In this document: piece after piece, positions 63,807 through 64,000 of the stretch
How positions within the stretch are numbered: position 1 is the stretch's first letter
How the letters are laid out: every line of letters starts with the position of its first letter
DNA from: Diploptera punctata
Taxonomy: Eukaryota > Arthropoda > Insecta > Blattodea > Blaberidae
Direction of reading: 5' to 3'
Assembly: GCA_030220185.1 (NCBI GenBank)
Contig: JASPKZ010009959.1
Span: 1-64,000, forward strand
DNA length: 64,000 bases
The notes under the pieces: generated by a model
What the model saw: the letters and a program-made list of their open reading frames with translations, nothing else
The model's database searches: none
What the model was told of the DNA's origin: nothing
Translations under genes and position numbers: made by a program

Positions 63807-64000
63807 AAAATTGTAATTATACATTTTAAGATTCTTCCATATAACTTACATAGACATGTTCTAGATAATGTAGGCTATATTTTTATTATTTTTATTTCCT
63901 TTATTTCTAGTGTTAAGAACGAACTACATTTTCTTACGCGCTTAAAGGTAAACTATTCAGTTACCCTGTCATAATGTTATATTTCCCTAACATGTACTGT
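63807..64000. other. No recognised feature
   Basis: AT-rich end of the window. Confidence 0.5.

Overview
The window looks like gene-poor, repeat-saturated DNA from a large insect genome. A cockroach or termite (Blattodea, perhaps Periplaneta) is my best guess. It rests on the mix of CFDP2/RTE-like retrotransposons ending in a GHV..RM ... GRP..RW block, several tRNA-headed SINE families, and long (TAA)n/(TTA)n runs. I recognise no host protein-coding gene and no functional rRNA or tRNA gene. Family names are local labels: NL-A to NL-I for non-LTR (LINE-type) families, S1 to S6 for tRNA-derived SINEs, and M, W, X, Y, Z for unclassified interspersed repeats.

Layout. Positions 1-22,396 are a mosaic of 5'-truncated NL fragments, SINEs and microsatellites. 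They include three readable nests: a TIR element holding an NL-D tail (6,149-6,713), an NL-G element split by NL-B and S2 (14,695-16,360), and an S2 split by a solo LTR that is itself split by NL-E (19,723-21,535). A decayed mariner-like transposase (21,710-22,396) abuts a 7.4-kb array of a 47-bp satellite (22,397-29,762). After 1.2 kb with element M comes a second array, 46 units of 54 bp (30,963-33,459). Its unit is the motif-A segment of a reverse transcriptase, and it sits inside the remnant of that same RT. From 33.5 to 60 kb the mosaic resumes, with S4, S5 and S6, repeats X, W, Y and Z, a deletion-derivative mariner, a 178-bp hairpin and an R1-like tail.

The only apparently intact gene is at 60,320-63,358 on the minus strand: a 1,012-aa endonuclease/reverse transcriptase of NL-A. 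At least eleven other NL-A copies are 5'-truncated. The 3' machinery of such elements (NL-A, or its relatives NL-B/C) is the plausible source of the truncated copies and perhaps of SINE mobility, but no SINE-LINE tail match is shown here.

Most long open frames in the window come from microsatellites (poly-N, I, L, Y), the satellites, or antisense of RT fragments, and are not genes. Single-base indels are frequent in both satellites and concentrated at 25.64-26.58 kb, so part of the array structure may reflect assembly or consensus error.
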